A stretch of DNA of 64,000 bases from Homalodisca vitripennis (Eukaryota > Arthropoda > Insecta > Hemiptera > Cicadellidae): the NCBI RefSeq assembly GCF_021130785.1, contig NC_060209.1:19491501-19555500 (forward strand), given 5' to 3'. Made by a program: the position numbers and the translations under genes. Under the pieces are notes generated by a model that searched no databases, was not told where the DNA came from, and saw only the letters and a list, made by a program, of their open reading frames with translations. This document shows positions 24,783-37,099 of this stretch, piece after piece. The first letter of the stretch is position 1. Every line of letters begins with the position of its first letter.

Positions 24783-24886
24783 GTTTTTAGTTATAATACT
24801 TTACAACAAAATTTTTGTAATTGCCGTTCCCGGTTATCCACCAAATTATTTTTTGTTTATTTATTCGTCAGTACATTCGTATTTGT
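24783..24886 (+). repeat. Left terminal inverted repeat
   Basis: 104 bp that pair, without gaps and with about six mismatches, to the complement of 26,579-26,682. The outermost 48 bp are perfect. Confidence 0.92.
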
Positions 24887-25086
24887 TTAACAACAACTAC
24901 GAATGTGGAAGTAATGTACAAAATTCGTTTAACGCATCTTTTATTTAAACGTCTTAAAAACGTTGCAGCATTGCAAAAAACGCAATTTCCATTGTTATTA
25001 AAGTTTCAAGAAAGAAGAGTAGGACATTTAAGTTACGTGGTTTAATAAGATATCCCATTATCATTCGTCAATTCCTATCCAAGAGT

Positions 25087-25155
25087 CAATCAGCTAAGTG
25101 ATGTTGGCTTATCGGTGACCTAATCTGAACAGGGGAAAGAGCGCTCGTACAGCCT
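25087..25155 (+). repeat. Dispersed block shared with 33,181-33,245
   Basis: ATCAGCTAAGTGATGT, then a variable GG-TTA, then TGACCT-ATC-GAACA-G-GAAAG occur here and at 33.18 kb with small indels. Here it lies inside the TIR element; the other copy has no TIRs that I can see. Confidence 0.6.
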
Positions 25156-25194
25156 TCAGTCAGGCGATGTTGTCAGCAGTCTACGAAAAATATC

Positions 25195-25285
25195 AAAAAT
25201 TTACAAACCATGTCATTCGTTTTATTCGTTCATTCGTTTCATTTGTTTTATTCGTTCCATTCGTTTCATTCATTTCATTGCAACA
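25195..25285. repeat. Degenerate TTCATTCG-type simple repeat
   Basis: Runs of CATTCGTTT/TATTCGTTC variants within the TIR element. A shorter cluster of the same words is at 29,662-29,690. Confidence 0.7.
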
Positions 25286-25419
25286 TGTCATTTATTTACA
25301 GAGGCTTAAGACATGTTTTTATTTGGAGAGGAAAATAATTTTATTTTAATGACATTTTGAGATGTTTACTTCTTCCACCTACAATAATTACACTCTAGTA
25401 ACTCAACATCAACGCAGAA

Positions 25420-25680
25420 GACGTCAGCTGGTGAGGTCCCACTCGACCATGTAATAAACAAAGCGGAGTTTCAAAATGTGCCCGCTGGAGATCGCTTCAA
25501 GGGCTGAAGCGCCTTTAAGCGGACGGCTCAGGTAAGTAAGTACGCTGTGCCTGGCTGACTCGCTCTCTCGGTCGGAGTCTCGCAGTCGGAGGCGTCGTCG
25601 AGTCGGAGTAGGGCGAGTCGGAGTCACCGCCCCCACATACGACACGATAAGGTGCAAGTAAGTCCTAGCCATAGTAGGTA
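25420..25680 (+). promoter_or_regulatory. GC-rich, CpG-containing module with consensus splice donor (possible captured 5' exon)
   Basis: Unlike the AT-rich surroundings, this stretch has many CpGs and repeated GAGTCGGAG words (25,565-25,625). On the plus strand GGCTCAGGTAAGTAAG near 25,528 is a perfect CAG/GTAAGT donor context, and CTTCAGTCAGG near 25,157 could act as an arthropod initiator. This is the composition of a promoter and first exon. The minus strand has an 82-codon frame (25,424-25,672) rich in Arg/Ser/Thr, better explained by the repeated words than by coding. A role is inference only. Confidence 0.3.
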
Positions 25681-26578
25681 ATCATTTTGCCTCTCAGAAC
25701 ACGTTTTTATCTGCACTTGCCTAGTCACTAACGATACGATCAGTAAATGAGATCACGCAATTAAACTGCTAATAGAATATTACTTTAGATATAAAGTATA
25801 GCAATAACAGAAATCAGTACGAATAGGACTAGATTTTATTACTTGTAACAAGGAGCTTGAATTACTTTTAGCTAGTTTTACGTTTATTTTCGAGGCCGCT
25901 GGGTCACTTGATGTACGTTGGAACCAGCGTTCCTTATTTTCGAGCTTTTGTTGAACCAGCAACTGTCGTGTTAGGGAACGTTTAGGTACGAAAACAGTCG
26001 TCCTAAAGCAACTTTCCCTTTATTTCCTTTCGTTTCCGAGTCGGCGATAATGAAAGCCTGTTTATCCGTTGATCATCGGTGCTGTATTTGCTTCGGCTTT
26101 TGTTTACATTGAATTCGGATCTGAGCTGAACTTGGAAACTACCTCTTCCTTTCGACCCCTGGATTTTATCTCTCTCGGCTGTTCTATCTGGTGTCTTAGG
26201 GTTATATATTATTATAAACTACCCCTAAACCGATATCACGCTATATCATTTCATTCATTTCAATGAATGCATGTAAATTAGGTAGTGAGGAATCCTTGAA
26301 GTTATATGCCTTGAAATTTAAATCAGTAAATCCTATGAAAACAGTGATAAATTCTATATTTTTTATATTTTATCAATCAATCGAGCATTTATTCAAAAAG
26401 AATACAACATTTTGTAAATGCTATATTGCTTTCGCAGATAGGAATATAGCATATTCTATAATTAAACTATATTCATAAACGTATTTAGTAAGATGAAATC
26501 CAATAATTACAACCAATGATCAGAAATGCTGAGTAAAAAAAAGAAACAATTTGGTATTCAATAAAGGCCAATAAATTC

Positions 26579-26682
26579 ACAAATACGAATGTACTAACGA
26601 ATAAATAAACAAAACATAATTTGTAGGATAACATGGAACGGCAATTACAAAAATTTTGTTGTAAAGTATTATAACTAAAAAC
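26579..26682 (-). repeat. Right terminal inverted repeat
   Basis: Reverse complement of the left repeat; see the element entry. Its outer edge CTAAAAAC is followed by TA. Confidence 0.92.
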
Positions 26683-26684
26683 TA

Positions 26685-29455
26685 TATTTGTATCAAATAG
26701 AAGGTGGAGATCAATAGAACATATGACTTACAAATGAGGTACTAAATTTATCGAATGCGGAGGCGGTGTTTTCGAGGTCAAGGAGGGGATTGGCCAAGCA
26801 ACAGGGAATTCGAATGTTTGTTCAATGAGAAAAGTAGATACAGCTGGAAAATGGGACGTTATTAAATAGGTAAGTTTAAAAATGGTTGTTAAAAAATTAA
26901 AATTCATGCTGTAGTTTAGTACTTTAATAAATATTTTTAGAAACTATTTAACAATTCATAACAGTTCGTTTAACTAAGAAGTGAGTGATTACTATACTAT
27001 ATTTTATTTTGTGTGTATTGATAAAACTTGTATTGTTTGCTATAAAGTTTTAAAGAACTTAGTAGAAATAAACAGAACTTAATCATTTTTAGACTACTCT
27101 AATGCTATAGTCTTTAGAAAATAATTCCATACATGGACTATGTATCCCATTAAATAAAGTAACCGCCTCCAAGAAAACAGTATTAAACTTATGTGTTTCA
27201 AACAATTTTAAGCAAATAAAACAGTTTTAATTTGTTAGCTTTGTAAAGAGGTAAACAAATATTTTTTTACGGGCACAGAATAAAGTACGTTTGTAACACT
27301 GTTTTGTTATCAGGTTCCGAAAGGTAAATATGTGTCATTATATGACCGTACTATACACTTTACAGTGTATTTTATAGTATAGCTTGATCAATGTCAACAT
27401 TTTTACTCTTCGTATATCGGATCAAACTGGATATTGTTAGAAGGAAAGTAAATAAGTAACTTATTACGGTACTTACAGGGAAAAACATACGTTACTTCCC
27501 AACTGTGGTACTTATCCATCCAACTAACCTTGAAATTAAAACCATCATCATAAAATGAGGAGAAATATCCCAAAATTCAAACTAATATCTGCACTAAAAC
27601 TTCTTAGATTTTGTTTTTTCCGTCAAAAATTAAAAAATAGAAAAAAATGTTCCAATGGTAGAGTGGTTAAATTGAAATTTTTAAGTAAAACTAAACCGTA
27701 CATTTACTTGCTTTAATAGAACGTAATGATTGCATATATAATGAATAATTGTACGTAAATGCAGCTTCGTTTTTTTTTACGTCCGCAAAACTCGAAACGT
27801 AGATAGATAGATTGATTTGAAATATTTCTACAAATATATGAAGAATATGAAATATTATAAAATAGTGTTTTATACACCTTTTAAAGACACGTAAAATTTT
27901 GATTCTAAGAATTCCTCCTGGATGTGGTGTATTATAATAGATGTTTTTCTCAATTTTACTATAAATGGTGCCAGTGAAGAATTAAGACCTGGCTTTAATG
28001 AGCTTGCTCAAAATTGACTTCCTTCATCAGTATGGGGCACCAAATTTACAGTGATTGAAATAATAAAAAACACAAACACCTATGAAGAATAAGGTTTGTA
28101 AATATTCAATACAATGCAACGGTCATATTTATAGATACTCGAGTTATTTCATTAGTGCTGGAGAAAACTGTTACACTATCTACACTAAAGGCCACGAAAC
28201 ACTGCAGTTGAAAGTCATACTATATTAAAACAATGAGATTGAAATACCTTCCATTGACCGTCCCCTATCCCAGGTAATGTTTTATATGTTATTCAAATAT
28301 TTATGGATCTGACCTTTCTGTTAATCATAAGGAAAATAGGTACGAGTTTACGTGTAGCATAATGGAATGAAAACATTAATTATGTAGTACTATATACATA
28401 AGCAATTTATTCAAATTTAACATACAACCCTTTAATATACAGGGAAATATAATGTTCTCAAATTGTTAACGAAATAAAAATCACAAAGAGTAAAGCAGAA
28501 CTTGGAGATAAGAACCAGTTACCAGCACTTGCTTGTTGAATAAATTGAATCGTTATAAACGCGTTTTATTAGCATATTCCTATTCAGTGTGTTTGTTTTA
28601 ATAGTCTAGATATATCATTATTTATTATTATGCATTGGATTAAATGATTTAAAAAACTGTTATTACTCAAAGTAGTGATTTCCCTCGACATAATAAATTG
28701 TATGGCTACAAATACACCACTATGTAACTGTTAGATAAATTTCCATTTTAACAATTTACACTATAATGGAAAGCCAATGAAAAGGCCATGATATCTGCAG
28801 AACAGTTTTAATCTCAATAACTTGTGCCAATGAAATGTAAACTCTTATGCTCGCCACAGGAATATTACCATCCTGAACTTACATTTACTTCATAGTAGTA
28901 ACAAATTTTATACACAACTTGGTAAAACAATTTTAGCATTTCATACGTTAAAACTTCCAAATATCGATACAAAAAGTGGGTTTATTGACTTATCTACCAA
29001 AATCCAGAAGGAGATTGTAAAATATATAATTTTTTTAATCATAAAAACCTTATTTCTTTTGATGAAGAAAAATTGTTAATTGTGTTGAACAAAGTTGACA
29101 CAATAATTGACAATATAATTTATAAATATGGGTTTTATTTTTATTCGTTTTTTTGCTTCATTGTCTGATACAACAATATTTTTGTTTTATATTACAAGAA
29201 ATGTTCATTCTAGCCTTAGTCTATTCATTTCTATGGGCCACAGGCTCGAAATAGGTTATCATTAAATAAAATGAGGAATAGTTAAAAAAAAGGAGGTAGT
29301 AATGATTTTATTTTACTTCTTGCTTGCAAACACTCAATTACTATATACTCTATTATACTTTAAGTATGATAAACACTAGTGACTGATGATGCACAAAATA
29401 AATTGTCACAAAAGGTTACTGGAACTGATATTTACTGCTACGAAATTAAGCCAAG
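26685..29455. other. AT-rich non-coding stretch
   Basis: No gene recognised. It contains one inverted-repeat-bounded motif at 27,967-28,041, listed separately. Confidence 0.5.
27967..28041 (-). repeat. Small foldback motif, possible retroelement 3' tail fragment
   Basis: GGTGCC and GGCACC bound a 75-bp segment. On the minus strand it reads ACTGATGAAGGAAGTC, then a GAGC-AA-GCTC hairpin, then CATTAAAGCC. The CTGATGAAGG phrase is common in the 3' regions of Penelope-like and some LINE retroelements and also appears at 53,103. There is no GAAA after the hairpin, so a ribozyme core is not supported. Confidence 0.35.
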
Positions 29456-29459
29456 AAAG

Positions 29460-32400
29460 AAATAAAACAATATAATTTCTAAGAGGGAGTGTAGACTAGT
29501 GTCAGTGTGAAGGACTCGTTATATCGCTTGACAGAGTACAAGATCGCTGGAAACCGCTTCGGGATATCACTGCTTTGTCCTTTCATCCGTTTATTGCGCT
29601 TTAGAATCCGATATTGACACCGAGACATTACAAAGGGGGAAGTGCTCTCAACGTCTCCTTGTTCATTCATTGATTCGTTTATTCGTTTTAATTTAGGTAA
29701 GCTTACATACTTTTAAAAATAGTCTAATTAATTTTCATTACTCTTTTTAATTAAGAATATTTCCTTATTAGTTATAGGTTAGTTTTGATTACAATGAAAC
29801 CATTATATGTTTTATAATGATAATAGTTAACCGTACAATTAGAAAAGGTAAATTTATTAGTTTATTAAATATGATGTTTTTTATCTTGAAGGAAATAACG
29901 TGAAGTCTTGATGATGATATATTATTGCTACCACATCACATCATGCAATAATCCTAGCAAAATTTCATTTATGAAGTTTTTAATATATACACTTTTTGAG
30001 CAACAAACAGATCATGTTGACTATTAGGGTTTGATACGTTTTATGAGAAAAAGCACAGTGCTGGTGAGCTAAGACAAAGTGTTTATCCACTGCTCTTTCT
30101 TAAATTCAAACAGGAAAGAAGAAGATGGTGTTGTGAAATTTGTAAATATTAGTAATATTTTAATGGCACCTTATCTACAACAACAAGATATAACAACAAT
30201 ATAACAAGATAACAACACAAACAAACAACACAACAAGATATAAGTTTTCCCACAAAGCATCTTTATTCCACTTTGCCCTAGGTGGGGGCTTCCTAGGAAA
30301 CGTTTGAAGAATAATAACACCTTTTCCTTGGTTGAATAAAAGGACTTTACGTCTTCAATCTCCTCCTCATGCTAGGCTTTTACGTTATCTTTAATGGAAA
30401 AGAAGACTAAATATTTAAAAATATATGGATTGGAAAAGCCATAGTGTTGCCATAGCATGTACTCCAGCTGTTCTAGCGTATCAAAAATATCAAAGGCTAA
30501 AACCGAAGAACTAATTATCGAGTATTTTCTATCATCTACCACAAAACAAATATTCACTACATTAATGTAGATACCGATTAGATGACTCTGTACGACATTA
30601 CCCAAACTTTTAAATGCTCATGGAGGATTACTACGTTCTCCTGTGGTATGCTTCCGATACGTCAGGCGCACTTCTTACACGATATAACACACAAAAATAG
30701 CTGTAAATAAGCAAATATATGTTAAGAATACATTCAGTTATTTTTTCAAATGCAGGCATTATATTTTATTAATAAATAATGTGCTTTTAAAATGCAATCA
30801 AAAAACCTGATAAGAACCTGTAATACATGCATGCAGTCTGCCAATAACATGTACAGCAGACAGTGTTTATTTGAATTTATAAAAGTTTGAAAATTATTCG
30901 TTTTTTCAGCAAAGAAATAAACCTCATAGCAGTAATATTACGTATTTAAGTGGCCTTTATTCATTATTTAAGTGACGATTTCGGAGTTTGAATAATCAAC
31001 GAAAATGTATGTGATCTGGAAAACTTCCGGAATCTCTTTCTTAACATTACCTATGTATAAGAATTTTTACCATATACGATTATTTCAAGATTTTGAACAT
31101 ACTATTTTTACGGATATTTTTTATCGTTGCACGTTTTAAAAATCATTACTATATTTGGAAGATTTAAATCAATCTTTTCCTCAGAAACCAAAATCTCTTA
31201 GAAATAAAACTAAGCATACACTACTGTAATAAAATGTACTAAAAGTTTGTCAATTAACTCAGCACCAAACATCATGACTGAACAAACATACATCTGTAGG
31301 TCCAGAAATACAAGATTGAGTACAAAAATCGATACTACACAGAACCAGCAAACTACACAACTACACGTTGCTCGCACTAGATACTACGAGAGACTGGGGA
31401 GACAAACAGTGTTTTCCTTTCCTGTAGTGTCGCTGCGAGTCATATGGAACCAACAGAAGAGGAAGGTGTTCAAGGTACAGATTGAAAGTCGGTAATTTGC
31501 GTGTGTAATTTATTCACGCAGCACTACTGCAAAAGTTTATATTTCTGTTTTATTTTATTAATTATATTCTTATACTAGTTTTTATTCAGAATAAAACATA
31601 TATTTAAATTGTTTAACGCTTTATTTGATTAAAAAATAGGTATAGGAATATAGTATTATTGTTATTTTGCTGCAATTTATTGATTGTGAACAGAGAGTAA
31701 ACGTTTTCATTTTGTTCCTAAAATCTTAATGTTTTGCTTTCTAGCCTCTTAAAACAAATTAGACCTTAGGTAGAAAACTCAAGCCAAATTAAGAATTATT
31801 ACATATTCACAATTATAACAAGTGTTCTAGCAGTGTAAATTCAACAAAATTCTGTTTTTATTTGAGGTCAGTGAATACAAATTAATAAAAATAAATATCT
31901 CCTAGACTTTTTCAGATAAAATTGTTTTTATACCAAAACTTAATATGTGATATTAAATTATGTTGGTTAATATATTTTATACAATTCAAATCTTAAGAAC
32001 TTTAATGTAAAAATACCTGAAATAAACTTATTTTATTTATAAATATAAGCTCTCGTTACTAGTAATTTCTTACTATCAAATGTTTTAGAAAAACCCGCGG
32101 ATATCTATCCTGTGAAATGTGTTTAGGTATCGTCAAACTGTTAGAATACTCTTAAATTTTTGTGAATTTGTTGTTATTGTTTTCAAGAGTGCTAGTTTGT
32201 CGAAAATGTTGCTGATTTCTAATACAAGCTGCTTTAAAACTCGTCAAGAAGGTCATTGCTTTCTGCAATGTATTTCTCAAAAGTATTGACTGTGTACTCA
32301 TTATATTGTACGACAAATTGTGATTATACTTAAGACTACTCGATAAGAGGTGATTTAATCACAAACTTTTATTCTTCAATAAGCTTCCCGTATTTATACT

Positions 32401-33175
32401 ACAGCAACATGTTCTACGTTCTACTGTAAAACGCATTACGTGAAATGGGCCCATTAAATTACTCCGAGCCATTACCTTTAACATCGCCGTCTCCCTTTGG
32501 TTCATAACAAACTGCTTCAGACGTTCACATCATTGTAATTCTTGCAAATAACATTGTTTCGCCTTTGTTGGGTAAGGTTAGGGGTCACATTCTCAGAGTA
32601 TTCGTGAAACGTTTCCAGCTTCATTCCGCTTGTATTAGGCATCTTCTCAGGTTCTTCCTGACAAATTACGTTCACTGTTGTAGATTTGCTTTAGGGCAAA
32701 CTTGGTAGTGTTAGGTAAAACATACTTAAAACATTTTTGTCATGTTAACTACCGTTTAGTAGCAATGAAATAGTTACATTAATAATTAATATATTTACTT
32801 AAAAACCAAACCATCCAATATTTATACTTTATTTTATTGAGGCGTTTCTTTTTCTTAGACAGAATCATTAGATCTACTTAAAGAATTTGGACAACTTAAA
32901 AAAGTAAAATCTAAATATTGGATGGCTTTAATTTTAAAATAATAAAAAAATATTTATTCTAACAAGTAAGCGGCATCTCAGATGTAACTAATACACTACC
33001 TAATAAAGTGAACTAATAAAACAATTATTGTTACTGAATACAAAAACTAAAATTCTACTTGTACAGTGCCACTTATTTAAGCGTAGCACTAGTCAAAGTC
33101 AGATTCAAAGTTTTCTGTACAATTGCAGTGTTATTAGAGAAAATACAAAATATAAAAATATGTATTCAAAGTATA
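29460..33175. other. AT-rich stretch, no recognisable gene
   Basis: A less AT-rich block at 29,479-29,670 is open on the minus strand for 63 codons (RCQYRILKRNKRMKGQ) but matches nothing I know. A short CAACAAGATATAA-like repetition is at 30,178-30,242. An 82-codon plus-strand frame at 31,247-31,495 ends next to a possible donor (AAGGTACAG) but has no motif. I annotate none of these as genes. Confidence 0.45.
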
Positions 33176-33180
33176 GGAGA

Positions 33181-33245
33181 AATCAGCTAAGTGATGTCGG
33201 GTTAGTAACCTGATCAGAACATGAGAAAGTGCCTAGCAGTTCAGA
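33181..33245 (+). repeat. Dispersed block shared with 25,087-25,155
   Basis: ATCAGCTAAGTGATGTCGGG, then TTAGTAACCTGATCAGAACA and GAGAAAGTGCC match the block inside the 24.8-26.7 kb TIR element with a few differences. No terminal repeats were seen around it. Confidence 0.6.
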
Positions 33246-33249
33246 AAAC

Positions 33250-35935
33250 ATAGCCGGTGATTCAGACAAGATACACTGAAATGCTAATAATAATAGTACT
33301 ATATCTGAATTAGTTTGCCGAAGTAACAACATGGAGCATACATATTGTATAACCATGTCCTTGTCCATTATTCAGTGCGTTATAAAGATCCTAGAGACGT
33401 GAATATTGGTACATGTGTTCTGCTTTGTACAATAAATAACGCAATGAAATTTAAGAAAAAAGACAAAACTTGTTGCAGTAACTTATTACGTTATCACGTA
33501 AATGACAATTGACAATCCATGCAATGATACAATCTATATTGCTTTAATCCTTAATTAATACGAAAGCAAGTCATATATAAATTGTTTCAGGCATGAATGA
33601 GTGTATAATGTAAGTACCTGTTTAAGATTAATCCTATTGTCATCTTTTAATTGCTTTGTTTTTATTCCGTTTTATTTTTTAACTTCATATTTTTTTACCT
33701 CATGAAAGAAAAAAGTTTTTAATCTATAAATAAATTTGTTTAAATGATATTGAGACTAAAATCAGGACTCGAATTCTGCATTGAACCACAACTCACGATA
33801 GTCCTTACTGAGGTAGAGCATACTTTGTTTGTGGAAGAGATTCGCTATAGGGTGGAACGTGACTTACTTCCTGTACTAACCGAGCGGGTTAACCTCACTC
33901 AACCAAGATTCCGGCAACGTCTTCCGTCAGTTGGTAATGTAATATGAATAAGTAACAGTTTGTTATAACCTCCGCCTCAATGCAGCTTGAGTTCGGTAGT
34001 CAATCTGTGTCACCCCACACAGCATTGCAAGTCTTCTCTATAGATGTAGTTTACATTTTCAAAATTATAAACTGCAATCCCTAAAAATGTTCCATAATGA
34101 CTCACTTGTAACGATTATATATATAAATAACATTGTAATATACCTTGCACAAGTGAAACTTATTGGTCTTGGTTTACATTTGTGTTTAGCTCTACTTTAC
34201 ATCATAATTATACAATAAAGTACTAAATAATGTACATAGATTACTGAAAGAAGTAATCTAATTATGTAGATTAATCTGACAGTGGTAAAGCATTATAGCG
34301 TTATATAAATTACTGAATTAATAACCTTTATATATTTGTGAATAACTACTAATAACAATCCAATCATTAATTATGTGGTAATTACACCAACAAAAATGAG
34401 TCTAAAAACTAATGTACTTCAACTTATACGTGACACCGTACCACAATATTGTAATTGTAATAAAAGCAAATCTCATTCCGAGTATAGTTAAACCTTTAAT
34501 TACATTCTTGCACGTTGATGGCTTTAAAATTATAAAAAAACTAAACCATATTCAATGTTTGCTCTTAAAATTATAATAATATTTGGATTATAACTATACG
34601 GTGTTATCATTTATATCTAAAAGACACATTGATATTTAATTGAGATACAACGCTATAACTATACATATTTAATCCATTCAATACCCCTATTAAGCCCACA
34701 ATATATTGTATATATATATATGCGTTTAATTCTATAGTTATAATTAATTTTAAAGCCATCGATTTTAATGATAGCACAGCAAAATATGCATTTAAGTTAC
34801 CTTACACTGGCTGTTTAAGAGATTTTATCGAAGTTAAGATCAAAAATATCCCTTTATACCGTTAAGACTCGTCAGCTCAGAACCTTTCTTCTAAGGTCTC
34901 TTATCTCACTAGTTGCAATGTTTTGTCATACATGATTTCTTATTTTTTAACACTGGTATTTTTTAACACTGAAATATTTTTATAATAGTTATACAATTTA
35001 ATATAAAAAGAAATTTGTGTAAAATTTAGTATTCTTTTCAATTTGGTTAAAAATATTCTTTTGCGTATTTTGGGATATGTTTGCTCGGTTACTGTAAGGC
35101 TTATTGTATTACTTCATTTTTTAATTACTTATCTAAATTTTAAAAGAATTATTTGAAGTGATACTTTTCCTGTAAGTGAATTTGTAATAATGTCTATGCA
35201 TTATACAGTATTATTCAATATAAAATATCGATATTTCATCTTAATTCTTATACTTGTAATATTTCTACCAAGGAATGCTCATTGACCCGTATTTACTGAT
35301 TAATTATCCTTATTTACTGACTGATGAATAGTGAAATTTTTCCTAGAATCTATTATTTATTTAACAGCCGTTCTGAGAAAACTCAATATCTGCAATACCA
35401 TTAAAATAAATTATAATTATCCTTTAGTATTTCTAGCCTTAAACTACGAGATTGAGTTTACCGGAATTTAAATCTGGTTTCATGTTAATTTAGGCGTAGT
35501 TGTTAGGAATTGATTCAATTAATTACGCAGTTTCCTAAACATTTAGTTCTGATTCTTAGGTTAAAAAATGGGTATTATGTGATTGGAATAACTCAAAGAG
35601 GTGCTGCAGAATATCACTTATTACATGTATCACAAAGAAATATCTAAATTTCAGTTTATAATATCATTTAAATTTATAAAATTATATTACAGAATTAGTT
35701 ATAGTATGTGTCAGGTATTCTAAATGGTATTACCTTAGTTGAGAAACTTTTTTAAAAATACAGGTACACATAATATACGTGTTTATACAAATTACGTTTA
35801 AAACGTGGTGTTTTACATTCGCTCCAAAAACTAGAAGCCCATGTTCGTGAATTCCAATGAAGAAGAAACCATTTGCCAAACAAAGAAGTGGGTGACCTCA
35901 TATCTGGGTGCAAATGTCTGATTTTTACTCAAATC
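33250..35935. other. AT-rich non-coding stretch
   Basis: A 67-codon frame at 33,744-33,947 is less AT-rich than its surroundings but unrecognised. A 9-bp hairpin (TAGATTACT, 34,238-34,261) and a short TATA run near 34,710 are minor. Nothing else was seen. Confidence 0.5.
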
Positions 35936-35937
35936 AA

Positions 35938-37060
35938 ACAGCTCCACTGAGGAGCACAGGACTGACGATCAGTTTTACTGAGCTCTACGAAAACACTGAA
36001 CGAATAGTGAGCAGTTCGTCTACTGGGCTCTAGTATGTATATGTATGGTGACGTCATCAGTATGCGCGCAGCTGTATGAGATTGACGTTAACAGCTCCAC
36101 TGGGGAGCACAAGACTGACGATCAGTTTTACTGAGCTCTACGGAAACACTGAACGAAAAGTGAGTAGTTCGTCTATTCGGCTCTCATATGTACTTGCATA
36201 TGTATAGTAACGTCATCCTCACATACTGTCACTGGTTTAACTTGCGGTTTGTGTAGATTATCTTAAGTTTTCGGCTTTCGCTGTGGAATCGATCATTCGA
36301 ATATTTGCGAGACCAGGACGTGGCTGTTACTTTCGTAAGTAAAACAAGCGGTAGAAACTTTGAAACATATTTGCAATTAAAAAGTCTTAAATAGTTACTA
36401 TATACTGTACTTATACATTTATTTCAACTTCTAGTATACCTCATGTTTAATAATTTTTAATTGCCTTGGTACTGTAATTAATCTTAATGCTATTTATTAT
36501 TTTATATATTTATATTTACTGTCCATATTTCTTATGCACAAATGTAATATGGGACGTCATCAGTGGATGAGCGCAGCTTATGAGATTGACGTTAACAGCT
36601 TCCACTGAGGAGCACAGGACTTTTTTTGACGATCAGTGTTTACTAAGCTCTAAAGAAACACTGAACGAAAAGTGAGCAGCAGTTTCGTCTACTGGGCTCT
36701 AGTATGTACTCGTATGGGTGACGTCATCAGTATGAGCGCAACTGTATGAGATTGACGTTAACAGCTCCACTGAGTTAAGCACAGACTGACGATCAGTTAC
36801 TGAGCAACTACGGAAACACTGAACGAAAAGTGAGCAGTTCGATGCTACTGGGCTCTACTGTGCACTGCTCATATGTATGGAGATTGACAAATGAAAGTGA
36901 CGATCAGTTTTTAGTCAACGAAACACTGAAACGAAAAGTGAAGCGCATCTAGTATGGTGACGTCATCTTATGAGCGCAACTGTAGTGATTGACATAGCTC
37001 CATCCAAATGATTTACCGACGGTGTATAGCTCTAGGGACTGAACAGGAGCAGTTGCATCT
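35938..37060 (+). repeat. Degenerate tandem repeat of about 153 bp, with TGACGTCA in most units
   Basis: Units begin ACAGCTCCACTG-GGAGCAC at 35,938, 36,091, 36,595, 36,761 and, badly degraded, about 36,994. The first two are 153 bp apart. Each contains GACTGACGATCAGT, AACACTGAACGAA-AGTGAG, CTACTGGGCTCTAGTATGTA and ends with GAGATTGACGTTA. The palindrome TGACGTCA, the CRE/ATF site, is exact at 36,049-36,056, 36,719-36,726 and 36,958-36,965, and altered at 36,207 and 36,551. A non-repeat insert of about 300 bp (36,240-36,540) splits the array. The last units are full of small indels. Two short hairpins (GCTCC/GGAGC; ACTGA/TCAGT) recur in each unit. No protein frame runs through it. Confidence 0.85.
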
Positions 37061-37099
37061 ATTTAGTAAATGTAAATCTTAACTGAGGCTTTTGAGGGA

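Larger units (their letters stand above)
24783..26682. mobile_element. 1.9-kb DNA-transposon-like element with 104-bp terminal inverted repeats
   Basis: The two ends are reverse complements. The outer 48 bp are identical (GTTTTTAGTTATAATACTTT inward from each end) and the next roughly 56 bp are nearly so (GTTATCC, CAAATTAT, TTTGTTTATTTATTCGT, AGTACATTCGTATTTGT) with about six mismatches. A TA dinucleotide abuts both ends (24,781-24,782 and 26,683-26,684), consistent with TA target-site duplication as in Tc1/mariner-type elements. The interior encodes no transposase I can recognise, so it is non-autonomous. It carries a GC-richer module at 25.42-25.68 kb and a block shared with 33.18 kb. The superfamily is uncertain because the terminal bases match no family end I recall. 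Confidence 0.85.

Noticed and set aside
25424..25672. 82-codon minus-strand frame rich in Arg, Ser and Thr
   Set aside because: Low-complexity composition follows from repeated GAGTCGGAG words; no domain is visible.
27967..28041. Second hammerhead ribozyme on the minus strand
   Set aside because: CTGATGA and an outer GGTGCC/GGCACC helix are present, but the GAAA after helix II is missing, so the core is incomplete.
31247..31495. 82-codon plus-strand frame ending near AAGGTACAG
   Set aside because: No motif, no supporting acceptor or neighbouring exon; a donor-like word alone is weak.
33765..33800. Possible tRNA T-arm (GGACTCGAATTCTGC)
   Set aside because: No acceptor, D-arm or anticodon stem can be built around it.
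33744..33947. 67-codon frame of higher GC than its surroundings
   Set aside because: No homology I recognise and no splice context; left as non-coding.
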